Assembly: GCA_030386875.1 (NCBI GenBank)
Contig: CM059568.1
Coordinates: 29,568,120-29,632,119 of the forward strand
Direction: 5' to 3'
DNA: 64,000 nt
From: Morinoia aosen
Lineage: Eukaryota; Arthropoda; Malacostraca; Amphipoda; Talitridae
Shown here: one piece after another, positions 39,701 to 47,897 of the stretch
Layout of the letters: each line of letters begins with the position of its first letter
Position numbering within the stretch: position 1 is the stretch's first letter
The notes under the pieces: model-generated
What the model was told of the DNA's origin: nothing
Database searches by the model: none
Seen by the model: only the letters and a program-made list of their open reading frames with translations
Made by a program: the position numbers and the translations under genes

Positions 39701-42700
39701 GATCTTCATATTCTCGAAGATGGGCACTAACTATGCAGCAGAGCATTCGACTCCAAAAAAACAACGAATAAAACTTTAAATATTGCAGACGACACATACA
39801 TATTATTGAAGACGTAAAATATTTGAAGTCAGTTGAAGTATAGCGTAGTGATGAGCCAATCGAGGAGTATGAGAAGTTAAATAATTACTCATATGCCAGG
39901 CAAGAGGAGCCCGATACTGTTCAGATGTACAACAGGGCTGACCACGAGTTATTCTAAAGGATTGGATCGCTTTAACTTAGCTACACTTTAACTAGAGGAA
40001 TGTTCTCGAGCAGTAGCATGAGCTTCAAGTTGGTTTTTAAGCCGTGCTCTGTGAAATAAATTCAATGCGCAGATTTCCCATTCACGTATTAAAATTTCCT
40101 CAACGAACTGTCTTCTCCAGAGACATGTTGCAAGAAGTATCATAAGCAATAACCTTGCAGATTGATACTTACATCAATTGGAGCACAATAATAAAATACA
40201 TTAATCAATCAAGAAAGAAAAACCATGCTTGCAAGCCACGGTAGATTCACGAATAGAAGGTCAAATACCTGAGATGATTTGACGTAACTTTTCCTGCGAA
40301 AAACTTTCATACGAGAAAAATAAATCTCAAATAATACTCTTGATTTGCCAGTTCTTGTTTTGATTCTACGCATGGAACTTACGCTTAAAACTAGGATTGA
40401 AGTAGTAATTTACGCAATCTAACGCCTCTCCTTTATAAAAAAGGTGACATGTAGGCTGTAATTGCCAGTACAATTCGCTAGCTACATACAATCGTTTCCA
40501 GATACTCGTAGGCCTCAAATTCACGCTTCCTTACGAGCTGATCCCTAAGGTACCTCTAGTGGTCTCAGATCTAATCTTGGCTACAGGAGGCAGAGCTATC
40601 ATCAACTATCATTCAGTAAATTTAAATTATCATTCAGTAAATTTCTAACCCTCAAAACTTACCAGTTGTACCTCAGTTCGCCCCCTACACCGGAGTATCA
40701 CTTTATGCTCGTGTTTGGAAAAAAACCTTCTCTCCAGCACTCACCGATCTGCCAGCTTCATAAAAGAAATCCGAAGAATCAGCTTTGGCCAGGTAGAAGG
40801 ACATGATCAGGCACGTGCGCTCTTTTCAGAGCTGTACATTTTTCTTTCTTAAGAATGAAAGTTCGTAGAAAATGGAACAAACTTGGCCACTTTAGAAGCA
40901 CACGAAATAAATTTTTAAGCGCTAGAATACGGAGGTACTTGCTCTTTGGGTGTAACTGGCAACACAACTTATTTTACTAAACGATTCCTCAAAATTGGAA
41001 AACAACGTTAGAATGAGAATATCGCTAGATTATAGGTCCGCAACAAAAACGGTAAGTAGAATAAATATCTTAACATTTCTTGAAAAATAACAGTGGATAA
41101 TTTTTATTATTATTGAAAATGAGAACACTATCGTTTGAAATCTGAAATGAGCGCAATTACGGCACACTTTTCTGGAATGAGCACACAGACAGAGTATAGG
41201 TGAACTCCGTTAGAAAAGCAGCCAGACTCAAGCGCTCAGATGCTCTGAGCAGTGACCATAGCGTACTTTGATGAACTTGGTAAATTTGCTTAGCAGTCAC
41301 CGTCACAGTTCGCTAAATTATTAAGAAACTGTTAAAAAATCAATTGATACCAGCACAACTTGCGACGAGTCACAAAAATCTACCAGTGCTGAAAATTTTA
41401 CTTTAGAAGCCTTCCAACTTGATGTCCTCCAACCAGCTGGTCCTTACACATGTATATGGTGGGAAGTATCTAACTTGAATTTCGATCAATTTTGAGACAC
41501 GTGTGAGGTATTAATTTCAGAACCAATTCAAGTCGTCTGTATTTGTGGTGTACATTTCAACACCAAGTTCAGCAAATAAAGGCAGACTTGGAACCTTTTA
41601 GTATCACTTCAGAGGCTAAAATGACACTTGAGCGCTGGCGGCATGAACGATAGCGTTGAGTGGAAGACGACCACGGAAATCCGCTAGGATTTCTATTGCA
41701 CTTTCTCTGCATGTGCTTAGTGCATAAAATGCGGCCTGATGGTACTCATGCAAGCACCACTGCCGAGCACGGCCGCACGATCTAATTCAGAGTACAGTAT
41801 ATGGACCTCAAAGAGTCTGCGCTCAGAAACAAATATGAGCTCAGACGTGAAAGTACAAACCTCCGCGCAGTGATAGACATTAACAAAACGTCGAATGTTT
41901 AAGCGATAGATTGTTATGAGTGAGAGAAATTCGCATACGATGACCTGCCAAAATGCGAGGCGAGAGATACAGGTTAGGTTAGGTTAACATCGGCATCTTT
42001 GGGATGCTTTATTTCCAATCAAGCCTGATACATATGATCTTAGCATTGGTTTTTCAAATGTCTTATAACTAACCCTACATATAGGACACCATGACGGTTC
42101 CCCCGTAAAGCCGGTACCCATTTCCGACACCTGGGTTGAGTGGGGTATTGTGCTTGAGCTTTCCCTTATACCCAACGGGGAAAATCTCTGCGCCAGCGCC
42201 GGGATACGAACCCGCGACTCCAACATACGAGCCCGATCCCTTAACCACTGTACCACGGAGAGCATACAATACACTCTCTGACCTGAACTCAAAATTTGCA
42301 TACAAGACGTTGCTCTAACATCTCCCAGAGAGTACGGATGTTCAGCAGTTATTCTATGACACTACATCTGTTTTGCACCAATTTCCAGAAAATTTATACG
42401 AGATGAAATGACACCAATTTTACACATACTTCGATAAAAACCGTTGATCCATTGGGACGCTAACAACGCACACTACGTCCAGTTAATTTGAGTCGGACGC
42501 TGTGGTTACAGTTTTCTGAGACATTTCAAGGCTCCAGCAAGACGCACATCACTCCTAAACTACAATCGTTGGACGAATGCTATCAAGTTAGACAGGATTG
42601 GCAGTGAGGTATAGGAAGAGATGGGGCGCACATTAGCATATGCGTGCAGTCAGACACTGAAGTGCAGGGCAGCACGAGCTGCAGAGGCTCATCCTGTGGG

Positions 42701-44908
42701 AGCGCGCGCTACATCCTCTCCAGCACGATAAGGCGCGTCGTCAAGACTGACAACGGGACAACGCACACAAGCTCCGCTGCTTCTACAACTATTTCACTCA
42801 AAAAATCCAAAGATTACTTTCGAACCAAGCTAGTATGTTTCTATTCTGAATTACATAAGATGGAATATGAATATACGCGTTTCAATAAACTATTTCGCGG
42901 CAACGAGCTTAGCTAAAAAGTTACCAAAAAATATGCACATTTAGTTATTTCGCAGGCACATGGAAACACGTAAGTCAATTGCAGACATTGTGTAACGCTG
43001 GTTTCGAAATTAATGACTAATAATAAAATGAAACAAACTATGAAATTATTAAAAGCATCAATAGTTGTAGAAGAAAGGAACGCCACAAAACGCAAACAAC
43101 AAATTACAAGTTGCTTCCTTTGACTGATCATAACTAATTCAACTTTCATGACTCAGTGTATCTACACAATAGAGGCAGGCATTGATAGTTTTCAAACGAT
43201 CAACTTGTCTAAGTACTATCAGTAAATGGTCATTGTACTAAAGAGGATGATTTTTAATCATAAAGTCTAATTAAGAAATACTCGCACACTTCAAATCGTT
43301 CCTCGAAGCTATTGCAGAGCACTGTTATGAATTTATATTTATTCGTTGTAATTTTGCTAGACACTAGAGCTCTATACGCAGTGAAATATATCGTTCGTGA
43401 ATTACCCACGTATCGTGCACACCGAGGCCAAACTTTCTTCGTAATTCCGACACGAGTTAGCACGCAGCGAGTGGCTGAGTTGCAGCGAAAGGCGAGGAGT
43501 CGCGAACTGGGACGTAGGTATAATATAATTTCTGCAGTGAAAATAGCAATGCAAGAGCCCGAGTGCAATAAAGTAGACCCAGCTCCCATGCCATTTATTG
43601 GAAAATGCCTTCTCAGATGGTACTTAGAGCATAGTAACAATCGTGTGAGTTATCTTGATACGAAATTAGAAATTAAGCACAGCGCAGTAATGTTTGAAAA
43701 TCTATAGCCCGAATGAAGACAACCTAGCGAGAGCGAGGAGAAGGGACAGTTTAGAATTGACTGTAGAAAAAAGGTAATTTATGCACAAGACGCGGGTTCC
43801 TTTATAGGGTAGTCTGCGAATAGAAACAAGTTAGGAAAGAAGAGAAAGAGACAAAAAAGAGGTTGTGAAGAAGGGATGAAAACTTAAAACAAAAGTAGGT
43901 TAAAAGTCCCAAAGGCTTATCTACAGGTGAAATACCAAACAGTATCCCTCTTGGAGCACCAGTCACAATAGTAAACAAAGATCAACTTAACTAACCTCAA
44001 CCTATTGTGTATCTTACATCCTCTGAGGGGACAGCGTCATGAAAAAATCATGAACTGCCAGCATCCAACTTCCTGAACTTCGCACACGTGAAATAGAACA
44101 AACGACAGTCTGGCTCATAACAGCAGGGTACGCCAAACAAGAATAAGCTATAAAAACCCATGCTGCGATAGAGGCAACTATACAGTCATTAAAGGTTGCT
44201 ACAGATACATCAGGACAAGTCGACTCCGCAAACACAGGTCTGGCACTTGTGAGTACAGCGGCAGTGAGTGGATCATTATTGTGTACTGAATGAGACCCGG
44301 CAAATAATAAAATGAGAACAGCAATAAAACAATAATATGCGAGGTACGAAAAGGCGTTGATGGAAGTGAACTGCTTACAATTACAGTTATATGCTGCAAG
44401 ATTGAAAAAATGACTTCAGATTTTTATTGTATGATACCTGTTGCGGTAAGTGGGAGTCTATGAAATTATTAAATTTTTCATTTATTCATCTCATGTGTCT
44501 GTAAAAGAGAGTGCGGCGCACTGAGATGAACAAGTCAGGACTTTCAAAATCCCTAAGCTCTTCCCCGATGAGCAGCGCCCAATTACTCCACCTCCAAGTA
44601 CTCCTACACATGAAATGAATAAAACTCAATACATGATGCGAGTAGGTCTCAAACCAGAGGTTTACAGAGGACTTGTAAAGAATTGCGCAGATAAGTGCAA
44701 TAAAAGATTAAGTGTGCGCGAGGCATAACGTTCATACTCACAGCGAGGCGGCCCTGAGAGGGAGTGTTGGGACCTCCTCCACCCACACCCCCGTTGGGGG
44801 AGGCGTTATCGTTGCGCGCGTGGAGGGGAGACCGGCCGCCCCCCAGTATGGGGGTGGCGGGAGCAGACCCCCGTCTGTCGGATCCGCACGCCTTCTCATA
44901 CGACGTGT
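15563..44908 (-). CDS. raskol: Synaptic-type Ras GTPase-activating protein (SYNGAP1/DAB2IP/RASAL2 family), 12 visible coding exons, 5' end missing
   Basis: The protein accelerates GTP hydrolysis by Ras-type GTPases at the membrane. The joined exons (44908-44742, 28335-27981, 27583-27525, 26963-26791, 26461-26299, 25123-24923, 22999-22837, 21338-21196, 20412-17884, 17518-17190, 16561-16442, 15734-15563) all have GT-AG borders and matching phases, and give at least 1523 residues. Order: RRGSAPATP-containing start, basic SIKHLPLKRTKS and SQSHESLL motifs, end of PH (about 175-235), C2 (about 236-345), RasGAP (about 365-660) with arginine finger HLIFRGNS and FLRFLCPAI, low-complexity tail with AFNNPTYQM, and coiled coil (about 1315-1480). 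All are diagnostic of this family. The first intron seen is 16.4 kb and full of transposons. Earlier exons must lie upstream or outside. Confidence 0.9.
16442..16561 (-). CDS. raskol: RasGAP exon: C-terminal coiled coil, second part
   Basis: 120 bases between acceptor ttttcag and donor gtaagtg. It encodes LLEDQAKKDAVIAAQKEQIS followed by TLDVSNNRLLQAYNDLSQR, matching the vertebrate coiled coil (DAKQKIIDAQEKRIASLDAANARLMSAL region). This segment mediates self-association and partner binding in the family. Confidence 0.88.
17190..17518 (-). CDS. raskol: RasGAP exon: coiled coil, first part, and Ser/Pro-rich spacer
   Basis: 329 bases from acceptor tttacag to donor gtaagt. It starts YENDIMSMKKMLENLENEVK (after KTLED of the previous exon), corresponding to KKLEEYE in vertebrate proteins. 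A Ser/Pro-rich stretch and EEPTEELVR-like acidic end follow. The sequence to 17101 also lacks a strong block to read-through, but a stop follows immediately after the donor, so splicing at 17189 is required. Confidence 0.85.
17884..20412 (-). CDS. raskol: RasGAP large exon: C-terminal half of the GAP domain and low-complexity tail
   Basis: A 2529-base exon coding 843 residues. It enters as V-D-P-K-K directly after C-E of the previous exon (CEVDP is conserved in vertebrates). GAP helices follow: NRKNLISHVKMTWNRII, then FLRFLCPAILNP at exon residues 70-81, LTLVAKTLQTLANFTKF, and EFMEFMNDFIEKE. QLSVLQTLLAECLPNLKPE closes the domain. About 600 residues rich in Ser, Asn, Gln and His follow, with poly-Gln and HRNHHRHFHNH runs, AFNNPTYQM (human LSFQNPVYQM) and SARRQSAELGSTR. 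The exon ends at donor gtgagt (17883) after KTLED. The frame stays open 40 bases past the donor by chance. Confidence 0.93.
20731..20763. other. Perfect inverted repeat in an intron
   Basis: Two 14-base arms (ataagtatcttatc / gataagatacttat) around a 5-base loop TTTAC. No known element carries it here. It may be a remnant of a small foldback element or a transcript hairpin. Confidence 0.6.
21196..21338 (-). CDS. raskol: RasGAP exon with the arginine finger
   Basis: 143 bases from acceptor gctcag to donor gtgagg. It encodes DSHLIFRGNSVGTKAMEAF, MKLVGENYLRETLEPAITKI and IMSQHDCE. The Arg of IFRGN is the catalytic arginine finger of Ras GAPs (human HLIFRENTLATKAIEEY). The exon joins in phase to KN-D at its start and to VDPKK at its end. 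Confidence 0.93.
22837..22999 (-). CDS. raskol: RasGAP exon: start of the GAP domain
   Basis: 163 bases from acceptor gcgcag to donor gtaagt. It encodes FLLTNYSGICSLLEPVVSV and TTKADVATTLVHLTQHSQLA up to LEEIAKN, matching the vertebrate HYxxLCAVLEPxLxxKxKEEVASALVHILQSTGKA stretch. Confidence 0.92.
23697..23915. repeat. GACTCC-based satellite in intron
   Basis: A tandem array of (GACTCC)n blocks separated by 'accacacttcagagaagc'-like spacers, giving a ~35-base higher-order unit repeated about four times before decaying. Confidence 0.85.
24301..24678 (-). mobile_element. ~355-bp SINE-like family, copy 1
   Basis: Matches the family described at 56807-57161 over most of its length, sharing 'agcctccctaacc', 'gaggaaggatgaaggcacca', 'aacaggacagcagtgaaccg' and 'ctcacat..ccc'. 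It lacks the head. The tail side (left) is an ATTAT repeat. A local 25-base duplication ('atagcaacagatagttgaga' plus 'aag') lies at about 24474-24524. Confidence 0.75.
24923..25123 (-). CDS. raskol: RasGAP exon: end of C2 domain
   Basis: 201 bases, phase 0 at both ends. It encodes VSRDVGMVQIPVSSVTGRN, VIEKWYPLQPGS and IRIKCSYQTVNILPINMYQ, matching GLVxxPVAxxAGRxxxEQWYP and [20 protein letters not shown] of vertebrate members. Confidence 0.92.
26299..26461 (-). CDS. raskol: RasGAP exon: C2 domain core
   Basis: 163 bases from acceptor tttgtag to donor gtgagc. It encodes YFCELRLDDEIYGRTSAKTK, NDLCFWGEQFEFKCLP and IILWREPNKRKT, the diagnostic FWGExFEF C2 motif of this family. Confidence 0.93.
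26791..26963 (-). CDS. raskol: RasGAP exon: end of PH domain and start of C2
   Basis: 173 bases from acceptor gtgcag to donor gtgagt. It encodes IKAPNGTRYYSCRSEHERD, KWVESLRRAINPYADSKSR and INITIVEAKGIPPKKQ, matching [27 protein letters not shown] and IIEARELPPKKR of human proteins. Confidence 0.93.
27525..27583 (-). CDS. raskol: RasGAP short exon (HDSVLGQRYCFQ)
   Basis: A 59-base exon. Two bases finish a Gly codon begun in the previous exon, then EAIIRPLHDSVLGQRYCFQ, the counterpart of the SIIKPVHSSILGQEFCFEV strand of vertebrate members. Acceptor ttttcag, donor gtaagc. Confidence 0.9.
27981..28335 (-). CDS. raskol: RasGAP exon: basic region and SHESLL motif
   Basis: 355 bases from acceptor ttccag to donor gtgaga. 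It encodes NFFSKRSIKHLPLKRTKSV at the start and RSSQSHESLLSSRDH near the end. Vertebrate members show RRLKSSIKRTKSQPKLDR and SHSHESLLSP at the same places. The region between is low complexity (Gly/Asn/Ser). The frame stays open at both ends past the splice sites, which would fit alternative use, but the splice choice is set by phase. Confidence 0.88.
28447..30125 (-). mobile_element. hAT-family DNA transposon, non-autonomous or decayed
   Basis: 1679 bp flanked by a perfect 8-bp duplication ATTGATAG (28439-28446 and 30126-30133), the hAT signature. The ends are inverted in a loose sense: CAGGGTTGGCACATAAAAACCC on the left and, on the other strand, CAGCGATGGAAAAACCC on the right. A/C-rich 'aaaaaccca' subterminal repeats lie inside both. 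On the minus strand a decayed transposase C-terminus is visible (about 29300-28860): EEWLAEYNPEF, a WWDIQ motif after an in-frame stop, then the dimerisation-domain end SIERIFLTFG and KLRNRLGSERAQKLVSLYRHL. The N-terminal catalytic parts are not recognisable. It sits in the first visible intron of the RasGAP gene. Confidence 0.88.
28858..29124 (-). pseudogene. hAT transposase C-terminal fragment
   Basis: 88 residues with the hAT dimerisation-domain pattern (S-x-ERIF-x-x-FG, KLRNRLG, KLVSLYRHL), ending in an acidic tail (DHDVDDNDEMAVD). Upstream on the same strand the WWDIQ text is separated by a stop. Not functional by itself. Confidence 0.8.
30395..30750 (+). mobile_element. ~355-bp SINE-like family, copy 2, complete with 13-bp target duplication
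   Basis: The only copy on the plus strand. It starts CCCCTCAGGGGGATACAA and ends 'ggaggctaaaac' plus an AT-rich tail (ttcttatataataata). Target duplication ACTGTAGAAAGCA at 30382-30394 and 30751-30763. The variable AT-rich end marks the 3' end of the copied RNA. No polymerase III boxes are obvious. Confidence 0.85.
31087..31310 (-). pseudogene. Decayed reverse-transcriptase fragment of a LINE
   Basis: On the minus strand the text NIIIGVAEVELVDVSCRRLQ continues into GSIMGPLLFLIICI, matching the ...[34 protein letters not shown] block of CR1/Jockey/RTE-type reverse transcriptases. Nothing of the catalytic DD box survives nearby. Confidence 0.55.
31311..35590. other. Intron stretch without a recognised gene; GC-rich ORF islands
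   Basis: AT-rich intron of the RasGAP gene. Local GC-rich islands with plus-strand ORFs occur at 32945-33187 (MEEPAAPSDSGCLKRMFGG), 33733-33840 (a 35-codon ORF starting MEDSGTLSHASAQDIPRIS) and 34380-34724 (IEKMLEDAKNTPQRRRGDTR). I recognise none of them, and the opposite strands are also partly open. Confidence 0.35.
35591..35660 (-). mobile_element. ~355-bp SINE-like family, copy 3, tail-end fragment
   Basis: Only the tail-proximal end is left: 'agattatacgttagtttcag' and 'cccaaccacaacaaagatgt' match the corresponding parts of copies 4 and 5. Confidence 0.65.
37688..38560. repeat. AT-rich module in two direct and one inverted copies
   Basis: A module with 'caaggatt..aaaactgtctt' and 'gttctagcataaaaact' occurs at about 37688-37840 and again at 38325-38480, and in inverted orientation at about 38095-38190. 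A second module ('catatactggccaaatttca' type) follows both direct copies. The surroundings end in C/G-rich strings ('gatccccccagggggg' at about 37576, 'ggaggaccccct' at about 38554). This looks like a foldback or nested noncoding element; no protein was seen. Confidence 0.6.
38653..41970. other. Intron stretch without a recognised gene
   Basis: A plus-strand ORF at 38653-38952 (99 codons, Lys/Arg-rich, LGASKRKIHKQQVQRFSPRL) lies in a GC-rich patch preceded by a polypyrimidine-poor 'aatttcag'. I do not recognise it. The rest is AT-rich with no feature, apart from a small direct repeat of 'atcattcagtaaatt' near 40608. Confidence 0.3.
41971..42264 (-). mobile_element. tRNA-derived SINE, copy 3
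   Basis: On the minus strand it has an A-box-like TGGTACAGTGGTTAAGG (about 42239-42255), a B-box GGTTCGTATCC (42202-42212), then the common body 'gttgggtataagggaaag', 'cccactcaacccaggtgtcg' and 'gggtaccggctttacggggg', and the end 'aataaagcatcccaaagatg'. The tail is TTAACCTAACCTAACCT, that is, repeats of the arthropod telomere-like unit. It is the best preserved of the three copies. Confidence 0.85.
42265..44741. other. Intron stretch without a recognised gene
   Basis: A GC-rich patch near 42640-42780 and a 131-codon plus-strand ORF at 43312-43707 (hydrophobic start MNLYLFVVILL) were inspected. The opposite strand is open over the same span, and no domain or splice context supports a gene. 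Confidence 0.3.
44742..44908 (-). CDS. raskol: RasGAP upstream exon (RRGSAPATPILGGG)
   Basis: 167 bases from acceptor cctttgcag (44911-44909) to donor gtgagt. In the frame that fits the next exon it reads TSYEKACGSDRRGSAPATPI and ends NTPSQGRLA, joining NFFSKRS. Human SYNGAP1 has SQGFLSRRLKSSIKRTKS at this position, which supports the join. The exon begins with two bases of a split codon, so at least one more coding exon lies upstream. Its GC content is far above that of the intron around it. Confidence 0.75.
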
Positions 44909-47389
44909 CTGCAAAGGAAAGCGTTCATCCAATTAATGCACGCCACGGGAAAATATGAGATGAAGGGAGTTCCTGATATGTCACAATTTTATAAAAATGG
45001 TACCTGGGTAACGAAAACCAAGCCGAAATGCTCCCGTACGAGTTGAAATGCTGCTGAGTGTAATTAGTTAGTTAACGGAAGGTAAAAAAGACATAAAAGA
45101 ACTCAAGTTGTCATGCATTTACAGGGTTTCGTACAAAAATAATTACAACGTACTTAGTCAACCTTGATGATTAGATAGAGATTGAAAATTCACCACAATT
45201 TAACCACGTATAGTACAAAATATGGCCTACACAAAGAAAGCAGGCTTAGGGAGTGACTTCCGTGCTTCCTCCACGAAGACATGCATGCCAAAACTAAGCG
45301 CTTCTGAATGGCACCACAGGCCATTGAACATCCTTCACCTCACGCGCGTACATCAGACTGTCATTTAGTATGTACTTAGTAAGTGAGCATGCAAAAATCT
45401 GTAGTAATTTCCAAAATAACGTTCGGCTTTGAGTTGAGAAACATTTAAGGCACACTATAAAGCTGCAATGTGGCCACTCTTGTTTATCGAAGACAAAAAG
45501 CAGCAGTTCAATGAAAACACAGTTTGTCATTTTGATAACGTAGTTATTCAATCGATGTTTTATGTTTAATAATATTGAATATATTTCCTTGCAAAGGTCA
45601 TAATGATAGCCATAACAATTCGTGGTATATGCTCTTATGAACGTCTGAGAAAGTCGACTATAAGACCTCGATAATTTGACTGAGACCTTCCAAGCTCCCA
45701 CTTCGCTCAACGGTTTGCACTACGATAGGAATTTCTCGCTTTCCTAGGAGACTAAATTACAAGTCATAAGAGCGACCGACCAATTGTGTGTCTATAACAA
45801 GGAGAGCGAAGACGGACACAATATTTAGTGGCCTGACGGAGCCACGACGCGCCTGCTCGTTCTACGAATGAGCGCACGCAGAGGATTTGATGCGTTGTCC
45901 CCCCACTTAACGGACACATAATCTGTCTTTGAATTTGAAGTATAGTTGAGAACACAGAGAAGTAACCCACACTTGCTACGATCAAGCAGCCGAACACACG
46001 AATGAAAATATACAGGAGAGCCGGAGGTTTTGTGCAGGCGACTTCATAACATCATGAAGAATTAACACCAATACATTTTTCAAAACATTTCAATTCAAGA
46101 TAAAAATGTATTGGTACCAACTAAGCCAAGTTAAAATTTTTTGCATTATGAATACCAAAAAATAAGATTTTTAGCGACATAAACAAAACAGTTCACTGAA
46201 AAGGAAGTGGACGCCGACTGAGTATTAGATGCTCAAAGGCTGCTCTAATCTCGCGACATCGATAACGTGATTTATCTCATAACGTATGGATAAAAATAGT
46301 TGATGACTCAACTCACATGCAGCAATAAAACAACCAAAGTCTTTGAAGTGATCCCGGCACGCACGATGACCCTCGATAATGAGCACGAACGGGCGCACGG
46401 AAACGTGCATGGAGGCGCACGCGCACGGCTGAGCGCCCACGGTTCACATGCAGCGCTGCTTCTGTGCGGTCACGTACGCTTACGAGGGTCTTCAGTTCTA
46501 CTCATACCAGTACTCACATGCTCAACATCCTCCTCTCTTTTTTCTTCACACCAACATCCCATCGATATTAGCAAGAACTGAAACGAATGAATGCTCTAGT
46601 TTACCATTCGTGTTTCGCATAGTCAAAGCATGAATTTATTTTTTTTTCTCCCTGCCAGCAGAGAACTACCGCTAATTTTTACGCGATGATCCGCATTTTG
46701 CATTACGAAATAAAAAGCCTTATTTTATGCGAGACGTTTCGAATACTCAGCGTGTAGGTATCTGGGCAACAAAGGAGTTGGCCTCCAAGACCGCAGAGCG
46801 AGAGGACGGCGGGCACGCGAGGCGGCGGAGCAGGCGAGGCACCCTACAGAAGGCACGTCGGCTCAGGCTGCCCTTTTAAGCGCGTTGAGTATTCATGAGT
46901 CAGAGCAGAGGGAGGCGACCCACGCCAGACCGAGACCTCTTCAGTCCCAACCATGGGCTCCAGATCTTCAGTTCTACTTGCATACATAATTCAATTTATA
47001 AAATAGGAACACCAGAATTTTAGTGCCTCAGAACTCAGTACCAAATAGTTCCGAGAACACCCAGACAGGAGAGGTTGTCCCTAAAATTCAATACAAGTAA
47101 ATGTACTCAACGTTCGCTTCAGCTAGATGTGGCTTATAGACTCAATTTCGAAACATACAACAATGAACCAAGATTTTGAGATTTTTGCAAGGCTCATCAA
47201 AAATCATATGAAAAACAGCAGAACTATTGAGCTCAGAAATCAAACTAGGCAACAAAGAAATGAAGAAAAAAATATTTAATAAGTACTGCAATTAATTTGG
47301 ACCATATCTAGTTCCTTCTTCAAAACCGTAAATTCAGGAGTACTCTAAAGGTGACGGTTCATTCCAGTCTCTAAGTTTGAATTACTTAA
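44909..47389. other. Upstream intron or flank; GC-rich block at 46780-46960
   Basis: Mostly AT-rich without features. The GC-rich block 46780-46960 contains TTTTAAG/CTTAAAAGGG (46871-46880), usable as a TATA-like box on either strand, and a TCAGAG initiator-like string 28 bases to the right. No reading frame in it is recognisable. It could be a promoter island of the RasGAP gene or of a neighbour. Confidence 0.3.
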
Positions 47390-47897
47390 ATTAGATTAGA
47401 TTATAAGTTAGTTTAAGCCTCCCTAACCGCTACAAAAAAAGAGCGTATCGAAGAGAGGAAGGAGGAAGGCACCATTTAGTATGGAGGTGAGAGAATGGGG
47501 AATCTATGCAGAAAGGTCATTGAAACAGTAAGATGAGAAAGAAGTTCATGAAACAAGATCAAAGTTGAAGGCTAAAGTAGTAGGTACTGAAAAAACAGGA
47601 CAGCAGTGAACCGGAAAAAGATGGTCCGTAACAAAACAAAAACCTATTCTATTTCAACAAAAAAGAAAGCCTACCTAACCTTTAGCTCAGGCCCTCACAT
47701 TGTCCCCCTGGGAGCGCTAATTCCCATTATTATTATTATTATTATATTCCTGGTTTTACCACCGCAGCCGCACAAGTGTTGATCTCAGCAGTGATTCTCA
47801 GTTTTACTGGTTTCCCGCGTTAAGTTTTCTTGTCGTTTCCGTATCAGGGCAAGTTGGTTCCGTAGTAGTTAATCCACTGCGTAGGCAAGTTTCACTT

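Noticed and set aside
43312-43707. 131-codon plus-strand ORF with a hydrophobic start
   Set aside because: The opposite strand is open over the same stretch, there is no recognisable domain or splice context, and it lies in intron DNA; left unannotated as a gene.
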